Of a stretch of DNA of 64,000 bases, positions 50,688 through 59,954 are shown piece by piece. A program made the position numbers and the translations under genes. Under the pieces are notes generated by a model. The model saw only the letters and a program-made list of their open reading frames with translations, searched no databases and was not told where the DNA came from. This stretch comes from Geothrix sp. PMB-07. Lineage in GTDB: Bacteria > Acidobacteriota > Holophagae > Holophagales > Holophagaceae. Location: the NCBI RefSeq assembly GCF_030758935.1, contig NZ_CP132333.1, positions 3,720,992 through 3,784,991 on the forward strand, given 5' to 3'. Every line of letters begins with the position of its first letter. The first letter of the stretch is position 1.

Positions 50688-53600
50688 CGACCTTTCTCGG
50701 GGCGCATCGCTATGCCTGGCTTCAGGAGCTGGGGCGCCACCCGACCTGCTCGTGGCACCTCCTGCGCCGCGAATCCGACGGCAGCCGATTCCTGGCGCAG
50801 GTCTGGTCACCCCGTCCTTCAGATCGGGACATGGATCACATCCGGGACACCTACCTTTCCCGGTTCCTGGATGCTTCACCCCTGGACCCCGTGAACAGCC
50901 ACCTCGGTTTCGACGAGGAACAGGCCTGGTACCTCCAGGCCATTCAAGGCATGCCCCTATCTCGCCTCTGGGCGGGCTGGGGAGAGCCTCAGCGTGCGGC
51001 CCTGTTGGAGCACCTCGGGTCTTTGGTGGCCCAGGATCCCCATCCCCGTCTGCTCCATCCCGAGGCCATCACCTTCAGGCCCGGCCTGACCCAGATTCCA
51101 CGCGTGATCGGGGAGGTCCCCTGGAATCTGGAGGCCGTGCCCGGCTTCCTTCCCCAGACCGCGCCCACACCCGCCCTCTCGGAAGAGCTTCCCTGGAAGC
51201 TGCCCAGGGACCTGTCGGAGCCCCATTCCCGACCAATGCGGGGGCGCGGCCAGGAGCTCCCCTACCTCAAATCGCTGATGCTGGGTTTCAGCGCGCCCAT
51301 CCCCATGGAGCGCATCGTGCTGCTTCAGGGCGAAGAAGGCGTGGGCAAGGAGCACCTGGCCTCCTGGGCATGTGCCGTGGCCGAAGGCGAGGGCATCTGG
51401 GTGCACCACCTGGCCGCCTCGGACCAGGAACCCCCCGGACGCTTCCTGGGCCGCATGGTGGATGCCCTGCTATCAGGCAGCGAAGTGGATTTCTATGCTG
51501 AGCGGCCTGAGGCAGCCAAGGCCCTGTCGCTCCGCGTGCAGGCCTTCTCCTTCCTCACCGGCGGGCGCCATGTGCATGGACAGGATGCCGGCCCTGCGCC
51601 GGAAGAGGTGCGGGCGGCCCTGGAGGCCCTGGATTTTGCAGGCCTCCAACAGCGGCGCCTCATCCATTTGTCCGGCCTGGACCGGGCCACGCCGGGCGTG
51701 CTGTCGCTGGTTCGCGAGCTGGTGGAACGATCCACCTTGCCCTGGCTCCTCTCCCTCACCACCGGCGCCCAAGGCGTTGGCCTGAAGCCCTTCATCGCCC
51801 AACTGCGCTCCGAAGCCGCCGCGGCGGTGGTGGGCGTCAATCGCCTGGAAGACCGGGATCTGCGGCTCGTCCTGAACGATCTCCTGGGGCCGCACGAACT
51901 CCCCGAGCCGTTCCAGGCGGATCTGATTTCCCAGAGCCTCGGCAATCCGGGCCTGCTGCGGAACTTCCTGGAGCTGGCCCAGCAATCCGGCGCCCTGTCC
52001 TGGGAGCGCGACCGCTGGATGCTGGCGCCAGGCCAGCGGGTGGCCCTGAAAGCCGAGGACGATCTCATGCGGCAGATCTTCCTGGGCCGTCTCCAACGCC
52101 TCACGCCCGCCTCGGCCGCCCTCGTGCGCCTGCTGGCCCTCGGTGAGCGTCCGCTTCCCGCGCTGACGCTGCAGCGTCTGCTGGGCCTCCAGGAGGATGC
52201 CCTGGAGGACGCCATCCTCGGGGCCACAGCTTCTCAGCTGGTGGAATCCCAGCAGGGGCAATCCCTGATGCCCGAACCGCGGTGGCGGGAACTGGTGCTC
52301 GCCCACACACCCCAACCCGAACTCAAGCGCCTGGCCCGGGCCCTTTCAGCCGCCTTCCAGGAGCAGGGCTGGGATTGCCCCATTCCCCTGCAGTCCCTGG
52401 CTTCCGATGAGGCCACGGCCCTCGCCGCCGTGCTCGCCTCGCTCAAACAGGGGCCCCCAAGATCTCTCCAGGAAACCCTGCGGATCGTCAATCAGGCGCT
52501 TCAGCTGAAGCCTTCTCCGCTGCAGGAAGCGCGCCTGCGCGAACACCTGGCGGACGCCTGGGCCACCGGTGCCCGCGAGCCGGGTGAAACGTCGGAGCTT
52601 TCGCCCTCGGAAGAAGCCCTCGCCGCTCTGGCCCTCGCCCTCAAGGCCCTCGCCAAAGCCCCCCAGGAAGATGCCCTCCACCTCAAGGAAGCTCGGCTCT
52701 TCCGCAAACGGGCGCTCCTCCTGCTCCACCTCCGCCGCCCTGCGGAAGCCCAGGAAGCCCTTCAGGCCACCGCCGAGCGGTTGACCCACCATCCGCACCA
52801 TGCCGAGCAGGCCCGGCTCCGGCTGGCCCTGGGGCGGCTGCACTTGCTGCAAGGACACCTCACCAAGGGCATCCGCGCTCTGGAAGAGGGCCTCCACCCC
52901 CAGGCCGGCTTCAAACCCCAACCGCAGGATCAGGCGGCGCTTCTCCTGGCCCTGGGCCAGGCCCTGGGAGGCCAATCCCAGTTCCTCCGGGCCGCGGGAA
53001 TGCTGCAGTCAGCTCAGCGCATCCTGGAGCACAGCCAGGGTTTCCGCAGCCTGGTCTCGGTGCAGATCGCTCTGGCCGAGGTGCGGCTGGCCCAGGGACA
53101 ACCCGAAACCTGCGCCATTCTTCTCAGGGAGGCGCTGCAAACGGCCCGCATGCAGGGAGACACCCTCCTCCAGGCCAAGGGCCACCTCGCCCTGGGCATG
53201 GTGCGCAGCCTCCAGCAATGGCTGGGGCCCGCTCTGTCCCACCTGGACCGGGCCCTGAGCCGCGTCGAACCATCCGGCGATGCAGCGCAACGATCCATCA
53301 TCCAGATTTGGCGGGCTCGCACCTTCGCTGCTCTCGGTGACACCGTGGCCGCGGATCATGCGCAGTTCCAGGCCCTGGCAGCCCAGCCACCCGTTCTTGC
53401 TCCGGAAGAACAAGGGGACAACCTCTTCCTCCAGGGTGAAGTGGCCCATTTTCGAAGCGCTTGGCGCGACACCACCCGGCTCTACCGGTCTGCCGCAGAC
53501 GTCTATGAATCTTCGGGGCTGCTTTGGCGACAGCGCCTGGCCCTGCTGCTCTACAGCCAGGCGGTGGCGCGGGAGGCCCGGCAATCCAAGCGGGAAGCCC

Positions 53601-54082
53601 CGGAGCAAGGCTGGGCCATCCTTGAAAACCTCAAGGGCCCTGTGGAGGGCTCTGGTTCTCGCTGGCTCGACCTGGAATGGCATCGCGCCCACGCCCTGCT
53701 GCTGTCCACCGTCCCCGCCACCGAGGCTGTGACGCTGGAGGCCCTCGAAGCCTGGGGTCAAGTCCAAGCCGCCGCCCGGGACATGCTGTTCCCAGCCCAG
53801 GTGGTGGAAGCCAGCGCCGAAGGCGCCCAGCTGTTGCTGGCACGGGGCGAAAAGCTGGGAGCCCGGGCCCGCATCCAGGACGCCTTCCCCAGCTTTCAGC
53901 AGCTCTGGTCGCGCCTGCCCACCACCCACGAAACCAGCTTCATGGGCCGGGAGGACATGCACCGCTTCCGGCAGACCGTGGAGGCGGTGGGCCTCAAATT
54001 CATCCAGCCGGAACGCGCGGATCCCCTGGTGGACTGGACCCCCACGCAGATGAACCTCCCGGCCTTCCCCGATCCGGAATGA
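50678..54082 (+). CDS. Large NTPase/TPR protein with a kinase-like N-terminus
   Basis: An 1134-aa cytoplasmic protein I cannot name. Residues 1-about 130 loosely resemble the N-lobe and hinge of a Ser/Thr-kinase domain but lack catalytic motifs. Around residue 218 is a P-loop-like GEEGVGKE, where Lys224 is followed by Glu instead of Ser/Thr. A Walker-B-like RRLIHLSGLDRAT follows, as in AAA/STAND ATPases. From about residue 560 to 1100 the protein is repeated Ala/Leu/Gln-rich helical pairs of TPR type. Such proteins act as signal-sensing scaffolds or regulators. Start is GTG at 50678. The odd P-loop suggests weak or absent ATP hydrolysis. Confidence 0.7.
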   Translation: MDVTTFLGAHRYAWLQELGRHPTCSWHLLRRESDGSRFLAQVWSPRPSDRDMDHIRDTYLSRFLDASPLDPVNSHLGFDEEQAWYLQAIQGMPLSRLWAGWGEPQRAALLEHLGSLVAQDPHPRLLHPEAITFRPGLTQIPRVIGEVPWNLEAVPGFLPQTAPTPALSEELPWKLPRDLSEPHSRPMRGRGQELPYLKSLMLGFSAPIPMERIVLLQGEEGVGKEHLASWACAVAEGEGIWVHHLAASDQEPPGRFLGRMVDALLSGSEVDFYAERPEAAKALSLRVQAFSFLTGGRHVHGQDAGPAPEEVRAALEALDFAGLQQRRLIHLSGLDRATPGVLSLVRELVERSTLPWLLSLTTGAQGVGLKPFIAQLRSEAAAAVVGVNRLEDRDLRLVLNDLLGPHELPEPFQADLISQSLGNPGLLRNFLELAQQSGALSWERDRWMLAPGQRVALKAEDDLMRQIFLGRLQRLTPASAALVRLLALGERPLPALTLQRLLGLQEDALEDAILGATASQLVESQQGQSLMPEPRWRELVLAHTPQPELKRLARALSAAFQEQGWDCPIPLQSLASDEATALAAVLASLKQGPPRSLQETLRIVNQALQLKPSPLQEARLREHLADAWATGAREPGETSELSPSEEALAALALALKALAKAPQEDALHLKEARLFRKRALLLLHLRRPAEAQEALQATAERLTHHPHHAEQARLRLALGRLHLLQGHLTKGIRALEEGLHPQAGFKPQPQDQAALLLALGQALGGQSQFLRAAGMLQSAQRILEHSQGFRSLVSVQIALAEVRLAQGQPETCAILLREALQTARMQGDTLLQAKGHLALGMVRSLQQWLGPALSHLDRALSRVEPSGDAAQRSIIQIWRARTFAALGDTVAADHAQFQALAAQPPVLAPEEQGDNLFLQGEVAHFRSAWRDTTRLYRSAADVYESSGLLWRQRLALLLYSQAVAREARQSKREAPEQGWAILENLKGPVEGSGSRWLDLEWHRAHALLLSTVPATEAVTLEALEAWGQVQAAARDMLFPAQVVEASAEGAQLLLARGEKLGARARIQDAFPSFQQLWSRLPTTHETSFMGREDMHRFRQTVEAVGLKFIQPERADPLVDWTPTQMNLPAFPDPE

Positions 54083-54145
54083 CGGCGGTGGCATTCGGTG
54101 GTCTCATGGAGGACCACGGCTTCGACCTTCCAGCGGAGACCTTCC

Positions 54146-55009
54146 ATGAGCCACCTGCCCACTGAATCGCGTACGCGCGTCACCCTGCCCCAGCTGCATA
54201 GCTGGCACCATGCGGGCCGGAAACTCGTGATGGTCACGGCCTACGATGCCGTCACCGCCCGCATCGCGGATGCCTCTAGTGTAGACATCATCCTGGTGGG
54301 CGACAGTGTGGGGAACGTGTGCTTGGGCTTCGAGAACACGCTGCCCGTGAGCATGGCCATGATGAACCACCACCTGGAGGCGGTGGCCCGCACGCACCCC
54401 TCAGCCATGCTGGTGGCGGACATGCCCTACCTCAGCTTCCACCTGAGCGTGGAAGACACCCTGCGCAACGCCGGGGGCTTCCTGCAGCGGGGCGCCCAGG
54501 CGGTGAAGCTGGAAGGTGGCGCCAAGCGCCTGCCCATGATCCACGCGCTGCTCGATGCGGAAATCCCCGTCATGGGCCACCTGGGCCTCACCCCGCAAAG
54601 CGTGAACCCCATGGGGGGCTTCAAGGTGCAGGGCAAGCATCGAACAGATGCGCTCCGCCTGCTCGATGACGCCCAGAGGCTGCAGGACGCGGGCTGCTTC
54701 AGCCTCGTGCTCGAAGGCATTCCGGCCGATCTGGCGGCTCGCCTCACCGAAACCGTCAAGATTCCCACCATTGGCATCGGCGCCGGGCCCCACTGTTCGG
54801 GGCAGGTGCTGGTCTTCCACGATGTGCTGGGCCTGCTGCCCGGTACATCGCCCAAATTTGTCCGCCGCTATGCCGAAGGATTCGAGGATCTACGAAACGC
54901 TCTGGCGAATTGGGCCGAGGATGTCCGCGGGGGAGGGTTCCCCGATGGCCGGGAATCCTATACCCTTCCAGAAGCCGTTCGTCCGGCTTTGACCCAGTGG
55001 GCTCCCTGA
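54146..55009 (+). CDS. panB: 3-methyl-2-oxobutanoate hydroxymethyltransferase
   Basis: A 287-aa TIM-barrel enzyme that makes ketopantoate, the first committed step to pantothenate and CoA. The metal and substrate blocks are MVTAYDAVTARIADASSVDIILVGDSVG, VKLEGGAKR, PVMGHLGLTPQSVNPMGGFKVQGK and TIGIGAGPHCSGQVLVFHDVLGL. The ATG at 54146 has GGAG 8 nt upstream. It starts the panB-panC-panD run, 63 bp after the large TPR gene. Confidence 0.95.
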   Translation: MSHLPTESRTRVTLPQLHSWHHAGRKLVMVTAYDAVTARIADASSVDIILVGDSVGNVCLGFENTLPVSMAMMNHHLEAVARTHPSAMLVADMPYLSFHLSVEDTLRNAGGFLQRGAQAVKLEGGAKRLPMIHALLDAEIPVMGHLGLTPQSVNPMGGFKVQGKHRTDALRLLDDAQRLQDAGCFSLVLEGIPADLAARLTETVKIPTIGIGAGPHCSGQVLVFHDVLGLLPGTSPKFVRRYAEGFEDLRNALANWAEDVRGGGFPDGRESYTLPEAVRPALTQWAP

Positions 55010-55055
55010 GGCCCCCTTTGGTTGGCCGACAGGCTCATTAGGAAGGATCCCGCTT

Positions 55056-55952
55056 TTGTCCATGCGAGTTGTCCGTACCATCGCTGATTTGCGCGCCCTG
55101 CTCCGCCCCCTGCGGGAGGAAGGCAAGCGCATCGGCTTCGTCCCCACCATGGGTTACCTCCATGAAGGCCATGGCGCCCTCATCCGCCAAAGTGCCGCCC
55201 GCTGTGATGCCACGGTGGTTTCCATCTTCGTGAACCCCACCCAGTTCGGCCCCAGCGAAGACCTGGCCAACTATCCCCGCGACCTGGAGCGCGACCAGAA
55301 CCTCTGCCTGGAGGCCGAGGCCACCGTCCTGTTCCTGCCTGAAGTCGCCGAGATCTACCCCACGGGCTTCCAGACGCATGTGGAACCCGGCCGACTGGCC
55401 GACCCTCTCTGCGGACGTTTCCGGCCCGGCCATTTCCGGGGCGTGGCCACCGTGGTGGCGAAGCTCTTCAACATCGTGCAGCCCGACCTGGCCTTCTTCG
55501 GCCAGAAGGATTTCCAGCAGACCGTGGTCATCCGTCGCATGGCCCGGGATCTCAACCTGCCCGTGGACGTGGTGGTGGTGCCCACCATCCGCGAGGCGGA
55601 CGGCCTGGCCCTGAGCAGCCGCAACGCCTACCTGGATGAAGATGCCCGCCGCCGCGCCCTGCGCCTCAGCGAAGGCCTGCTGGCCGCGCGCGCCGCCTTC
55701 GACGAGGGCGAGCGGGAAGCCGCGAAGCTGGTCGAGATCGCCCGGGGTCCGCTGGCTGGGGTGGACTCCGTCCAGTACCTCGAGCTGGTGGACACCCAGA
55801 ACCTGGAGCCCATTCAGGGGAAGGTGGACCGCGCCTCCGCCCTCTGTGTGGCCGCCTACGTGGGCAGCACCCGGCTAATCGACAACGTCATCCTCGCCCC
55901 CCTGCCTGCCGATGTCGGCATCAGCGTGGTCAGAAGCACCCAGGGCGCCTAA
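55056..55952 (+). CDS. panC: Pantothenate synthetase
   Basis: A 298-aa ligase joining pantoate and beta-alanine with ATP. Signature blocks are GFVPTMGYLHEGHGALIRQSA (HIGH-like motif), FVNPTQFGPSEDLANYPRDLERD, FGQKDFQQTVVIRRMARDLN and GLALSSRNAYL. The TTG at 55056 lies 9 nt after GGAAGG; the ATG two codons later is the alternative and would leave a 15-nt spacing. It follows panB by 46 bp. Confidence 0.94.
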   Translation: MSMRVVRTIADLRALLRPLREEGKRIGFVPTMGYLHEGHGALIRQSAARCDATVVSIFVNPTQFGPSEDLANYPRDLERDQNLCLEAEATVLFLPEVAEIYPTGFQTHVEPGRLADPLCGRFRPGHFRGVATVVAKLFNIVQPDLAFFGQKDFQQTVVIRRMARDLNLPVDVVVVPTIREADGLALSSRNAYLDEDARRRALRLSEGLLAARAAFDEGEREAAKLVEIARGPLAGVDSVQYLELVDTQNLEPIQGKVDRASALCVAAYVGSTRLIDNVILAPLPADVGISVVRSTQGA

Positions 55953-56072
55953 CCCGTCAGGGCTGAGGGAGCCAGATCGGTCAGAAAAAATCGAGGCTGG
56001 ACCCAAGGGAAACCTGAGCCCATGCTAATGCGTTGGCCGGGACTCCCCTGCGGAGCCTGGACCGGAGGACAC

Positions 56073-56471
56073 ATGCTGCGTCACTTCCTGCTCGGAAAGA
56101 TCCATCGCGCCACCGTGACGAGGGCCGATCTGGACTACGTGGGGTCGATCACCCTGGATCCGCTGCTCATCGAGGCTGCAGGCTTCATGGAAAACGAGAA
56201 GATCGACATCTACAACGTGACCAATGGCTCCCGTCTCTCCACCTACGTGATCCCCGGGGTGCCGGGATCCGGTGAGGTGGGCATCAACGGAGCCGCTGCC
56301 CACCTCGTGCAGAAGGGCGACCTCGTCATCATCGCCGCCTATGGCTGGATGACCGCCGAGGAGGCCGAGACCGTGGCGCCCAAGGTGGTCTTCGTGGATG
56401 AGCGCAACCGCATCACCGAGCGCCGCCGTCAGGAACGCACGCCCCTCTGTGTGGCCGCCTTTACCGACTGA
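56073..56471 (+). CDS. panD: Aspartate 1-decarboxylase
   Basis: A 132-aa pro-enzyme that makes beta-alanine for PanC. Self-cleavage is expected between Gly24 and Ser25 in YVGSITLDP, turning Ser25 into the pyruvoyl group. Other markers are [25 protein letters not shown] and [23 protein letters not shown]. The ATG at 56073 has GGAGG 4-5 nt upstream; the frame is open upstream without conservation. It completes the pathway encoded by panB and panC. Confidence 0.94.
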   Translation: MLRHFLLGKIHRATVTRADLDYVGSITLDPLLIEAAGFMENEKIDIYNVTNGSRLSTYVIPGVPGSGEVGINGAAAHLVQKGDLVIIAAYGWMTAEEAETVAPKVVFVDERNRITERRRQERTPLCVAAFTD

Positions 56472-56710
56472 ACAGACCCCGCCGATCTCCTCTGAGGGAA
56501 CAGAACACGAGGTCCTTCGACCCTTTCCACCCTGTCAAGGAAAGGCTGCTCGGCCACCGGGGACGAATAAAAACCATACCCGGAACCTTTGCCCCTTGGC
56601 GCGGCATCCAAGGGTCATGGTAGAAATGAATCACCCCACGGTCTGGTACGACCCCGGGGCCCGTGGTGAGGGCATGGCGCCTTCCTGCAAAGTTCTGAAA
56701 GGTTGGTTCC
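56472..56710 (+). other. Gap between panD and rng
   Basis: No gene is visible. A 7-bp hairpin (CCTTTCC/GGAAAGG, 56522-56545) lies shortly after panD but lacks a T-tract. A possible promoter is TTGGCG at 56596 with TAGAAA at 56621, spacing 19 nt, about 85 bp before the rng start. Neither is strong. Confidence 0.35.
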
Positions 56711-58240
56711 ATGGAAGTCCGCAAGTCCCTGGTGGTCAATGCGACCCCCCTGGAGACGCGCATCGCCCTGCTTGAGAACGGCCAGCTCTGCGAGCTGTTC
56801 CTCGAACGGACGATGAACAAAAGCCAGGTGGGAGATGTCTACAAAGGCCGGGTGGCCAAGCTGCTCCCGGGCATGCAGAGCGCCTTCGTCAACATCGGCG
56901 GCGTGAAGGACGGGTTCCTCTATCTGGACGACCCTGTGGTCCAACGCCTGGGAGCCGACCTCGCCGCGGAAGAGGAGGCCGACGAGGCCGCCTCAGAGGA
57001 ACTGCCGCCACCCCCGCCGCCCCTGCCTCCCCTGAAAGAGGGGGAAGAGACCCTCGTTCAAGTGGTGAAGGATCCCATCGGCTCCAAGGGCCCAAGGCTG
57101 TCCCGCCACCTGAGCTTCCCCGGTCGTTTCCTGGTCTTCATGCCGGGCATCGACCATATCGGCATCTCCCGCAAGATCACCGATCCGGAAGAGCGGGATC
57201 GCCTTCGCGAGCTCATCCGCAGCCATGTGGAGCCCGGCGAGGGCTTCATCGTCCGCACCGCCGCCATTGGTGAGAAGGACGAGGATCTGGTGGGCGATGT
57301 GATCTTCCTCCGCCAGCTCTGGCAGGGCATCAAGGCCAAGGCCGAAACCGTGCCTGCCCCGGGCCTCGTCTGGCAGGACCTCCGGCTGCTCCAGAAGGTC
57401 ATGCGCGACATCTTCCGGGAGGAAGTCTCCACCTTCTGGGTGGACGATGACGCCGCCCACCGCGAGGTGGTCTCCTTCGTGGAGAACATCCATCCAGAGT
57501 GGTCCAACCGGGTGAAGCGCTTCACGTCGGACCTGCCCATCTTCGAGGCTTTCGGCATCGAATCCGAGATCGAATCCGCCCGCCAGCCCAAGGTCTTCCT
57601 CAAGCATGGCGGCTCCATCGTGCTGAATCAGACCGAAGCCCTGGTCAGCGTGGATGTGAACACCGGCAAGTTCGTGGGGAAGAAAGATCTCGAGGAGACC
57701 GTCTACCTCACCAACCTCGAAGCCATCCCCGAAATCGTGCGGCAGCTGCGGCTGCGCAACCTCGGCGGCATCGTGGTCATCGATTTCATCGACATGGTGG
57801 ACCCCCTCCATCGCGATGAGGTGCTGAGCCGCCTGCAGGAAGAACTCAAGCGGGACCGCAACCATGCCCGCGCGGGCGGCATCTCGGAATTCGGCCTGGT
57901 GGAGCTCACCCGCAAGCGCACAGGGCCATCCCTGGAACGGCAGCTCACCCAGCCCTGTCCCGCCTGCAATGGCGCTGGGCGCACCCAGAGCCCCGAAACC
58001 TCCCTGCTCAAGGCCTACCGTGAGCTGGTGCGCCTGGGCGAGCGGCTGCGCGGTGCGGACATCCGCCTGACCCTGCACCCCGAGCTTTCCGCCGCCCTGC
58101 ACCAGGAGGCCCGCGAAGGCCTCATGCAGCTGGCCCGCCTGCTCGGTGCCCGCGTGTCCTGGATCGAGCGCGCCGATACCCCTCGCTACGCCGTGGTCAT
58201 GGATCTGCAGATCCCCGGCCAGGGCACTGCCACCGCCTAA
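56711..58240 (+). CDS. rng: Ribonuclease G/E family endoribonuclease
   Basis: A 509-aa RNase that processes rRNA ends and decays mRNA. The S1-like region begins near KGRVAKLLPGMQSAFVNIG, with an acidic/Pro-rich insertion after residue 80. The catalytic block is GGIVVIDFIDMVDPLHRDEV, preceded by SVDVNTGKFVGKKDLEET. The zinc link is CPACNGAGR. Lack of a long C-terminal scaffold makes it RNase G rather than RNase E. It starts 239 bp after panD and converges with a HAD gene. Confidence 0.93.
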   Translation: MEVRKSLVVNATPLETRIALLENGQLCELFLERTMNKSQVGDVYKGRVAKLLPGMQSAFVNIGGVKDGFLYLDDPVVQRLGADLAAEEEADEAASEELPPPPPPLPPLKEGEETLVQVVKDPIGSKGPRLSRHLSFPGRFLVFMPGIDHIGISRKITDPEERDRLRELIRSHVEPGEGFIVRTAAIGEKDEDLVGDVIFLRQLWQGIKAKAETVPAPGLVWQDLRLLQKVMRDIFREEVSTFWVDDDAAHREVVSFVENIHPEWSNRVKRFTSDLPIFEAFGIESEIESARQPKVFLKHGGSIVLNQTEALVSVDVNTGKFVGKKDLEETVYLTNLEAIPEIVRQLRLRNLGGIVVIDFIDMVDPLHRDEVLSRLQEELKRDRNHARAGGISEFGLVELTRKRTGPSLERQLTQPCPACNGAGRTQSPETSLLKAYRELVRLGERLRGADIRLTLHPELSAALHQEAREGLMQLARLLGARVSWIERADTPRYAVVMDLQIPGQGTATA

Positions 58241-58260
58241 CCGACCGCCGGATCGCGAAG

Positions 58261-58279
58261 TGGCCTGCGGCGCAGGCCA
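58261..58279. terminator. Hairpin between convergent rng and HAD genes
   Basis: An 8-bp perfect stem (TGGCCTGC/GCAGGCCA) with a 3-nt loop lies in the 93-bp convergent gap. It lacks a T-tract on either strand, so it may slow polymerase or protect 3' ends rather than act as a classic intrinsic terminator. Confidence 0.4.
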
Positions 58280-58333
58280 TGAAGCGAGGATCTGGCGAGG
58301 AGGTTATGCCACCCTCACCTGCACCCGGACTGC

Positions 58334-59014
58334 CTACCCCAGACAGGTGGGGCAGCGCATCCCTTCCTGCAGACTCTGGATGAGTTCAGGCACCCGGTCC
58401 AGGCTGCGCACTTCGTACAGCGATGCTTCAGGATCGTGATCGGGTCGGGGCTTGGCCTCGCGGTTCACCCAGATGGCGGTCCAGCCTGCGTCCAGCGCGC
58501 CCTGCACATCGTCGTTCCAACTGTCGCCCACCATGGCCAGGTTGCCGGGGAACAGCCCCAGCTTCCGCTGCATGGCCTCGAAGGCCGCCGCTTCCGGCTT
58601 CAGGACACCGATTTCGGCGCTCAGCAGACGGGTGCGGATACGGTCGGAAAGGCCCAGGCGGTCCAGCAACTCCAAGCCAAAGGTCTGAGTATTGGAGAGC
58701 AACGCCACCCGGGCCAGATCGCGCACGGCGGCCACGGATTCCGACGATTCTCTGAAGCATTGGGCCTGGTCACCAGCCTCCAGGAAGGCCAAGGCCATGC
58801 CCTCCACCTGAGCGTCATCCAATCCGATGGTTTCACGCCAGGACTCGAGAAAGGCATGCACCGAGGCATAGGAGCGCGCCATGCCATCCCGCATGAGGGC
58901 AGGGAACTGCGCCCCCTGCCCAGGCCGCAACAACTCCTTCATGCGCTGGAAGGGGCTGCCTGCCGGGCTGAACACGAGCGTGTTCCAAAGGTCGAAGACG
59001 ACAGCCCGGATCAT
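58334..59014 (-). CDS. HAD family hydrolase
   Basis: A 226-aa phosphatase-like protein. HAD motif I is VVFDLWNTLV, with Asp8 as nucleophile and Trp at the usual Asp+2 position, which is atypical. Motif II is VALLSNTQT, motif III GVLKPE and motif IV MVGDSWNDDVQGALDAG. The cap domain is helical. The C-terminus ends CPTCLG, possibly a small metal-binding tail. The changed Asp+2 residue makes phosphatase activity less certain. It follows the lipoprotein gene by 13 bp. Confidence 0.8.
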   Translation of the reverse strand: MIRAVVFDLWNTLVFSPAGSPFQRMKELLRPGQGAQFPALMRDGMARSYASVHAFLESWRETIGLDDAQVEGMALAFLEAGDQAQCFRESSESVAAVRDLARVALLSNTQTFGLELLDRLGLSDRIRTRLLSAEIGVLKPEAAAFEAMQRKLGLFPGNLAMVGDSWNDDVQGALDAGWTAIWVNREAKPRPDHDPEASLYEVRSLDRVPELIQSLQEGMRCPTCLG

Positions 59015-59027
59015 GCGCCCTCACCGC

Positions 59028-59543
59028 TCATTGGCCACTCGTCTTGCGGACCTGGAAGGGCACGCTGAAGCCGATGCCAACCACCTCGAGCCGGGCTTCG
59101 CCAGCCAGGCTCCATGTGGCGTATTCGTGGCGCAGGACCGCGCCAGACAGCGGGCCCCAGGCTGATTTCAGGTCGCCATAGTTCAGGACCACATCCACCT
59201 TGAGCACACTCTGTCCTTTGGGAGCGATATCAGCGCCTTCAGGGAAGCTGACTGAACCCAGGCCAAGATCCTGCCCCTGAGCAGAAAGGCGGAGAGCTCC
59301 TGCCACTTGACGGGTGCGCAGCCGCTGATCTGAAGGGTTGTCCACACCCACTTCCAGCCGGAGGCGCAAGCTGGACTGCTCCAGCGGGAAAGCCAGCTCC
59401 AAGCGGGGCTCCACCCGGTCCAGTGTGAACCGCAACTGCCGAGCAGCTTCCTCGTAGCGCAGGGCGGGCTGGAGGGCATCGCAGCCCACCAGCAGCCCCA
59501 ACGCAGGCGTGAGCAATAACGGCAGAACCCGGGTCGACCTCAT
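59028..59543 (-). CDS. LEA type 2-like lipoprotein
   Basis: A 171-aa exported lipoprotein. The signal peptide ends in the lipobox LVGC, so the mature N-terminus is a lipidated Cys at about residue 21. The rest is one beta-rich domain (VEPRLELAFPLEQSSLRLRLEVGVDNPSDQRLRTRQVAGALRLS) typical of LEA-2/WHy-like proteins. The role is unknown. It starts 1 bp after queD on the same strand. Confidence 0.72.
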   Translation of the reverse strand: MRSTRVLPLLLTPALGLLVGCDALQPALRYEEAARQLRFTLDRVEPRLELAFPLEQSSLRLRLEVGVDNPSDQRLRTRQVAGALRLSAQGQDLGLGSVSFPEGADIAPKGQSVLKVDVVLNYGDLKSAWGPLSGAVLRHEYATWSLAGEARLEVVGIGFSVPFQVRKTSGQ

Positions 59544-59544
59544 C

Positions 59545-59892
59545 TCAGGCGCCCCGGTAGATCACACAGTTGTCCGTGGTCTCATACACCTCGATCTGAC
59601 ACAGCTGAGGCAGCGAGGGTTTCAACTGCTCCCAGATCCACACCGAGATGTTTTCTGCCGTGGAGAGGGGGATGAGGTCGTTCAGGAAGCGGTGATCAAG
59701 CTTGGAGATCACCTGATCCACCACCACCTTCGACAGATCGTCGAAGTCGATGATCATGCCCGTCTCCGGGTTCACCTGGCCCTCCAGCAACACGAAAAGC
59801 TTGTAGCTGTGGCCGTGCAGGTTGCGGCACTTGCCCGGATGGTTGTAGATGAAGTGGGCAGCTTCAAACCAGTACTCTTTGCGCAGGATCAT
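59545..59892 (-). CDS. queD: 6-carboxy-tetrahydropterin synthase (QueD/PTPS family)
   Basis: A 115-aa T-fold enzyme, probably acting in queuosine precursor synthesis. The zinc and catalytic region reads AAHFIYNHPGKCRNLHGHSYKL, with three His ligands and the catalytic Cys. DHRFLND and PTAEN-like STAENISVWIWEQL follow, and the end has VYETTDNCVIY. The ATG at 59892 is preferred; a GTG at 59901 is possible. No other que gene is nearby. It starts just after the terminator of the export gene. Confidence 0.9.
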   Translation of the reverse strand: MILRKEYWFEAAHFIYNHPGKCRNLHGHSYKLFVLLEGQVNPETGMIIDFDDLSKVVVDQVISKLDHRFLNDLIPLSTAENISVWIWEQLKPSLPQLCQIEVYETTDNCVIYRGA

Positions 59893-59905
59893 GGCACTCA
59901 CGATG

Positions 59906-59931
59906 AAAAGGCCCCGCGCGGGCGGGGCCTT
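59906..59931 (-). terminator. Intrinsic terminator of the SLBB export gene
   Basis: A 10-bp perfect stem (AAGGCCCCGC/GCGGGGCCTT) with a 4-nt loop spans 59908-59931 and is followed on the minus strand by TTTT. It lies 23 bp after the stop of the 977-aa gene and just upstream of the queD start, so it should insulate queD. Confidence 0.8.
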
Positions 59932-59954
59932 CCAGTTTAACGCAGCACGGTGGG

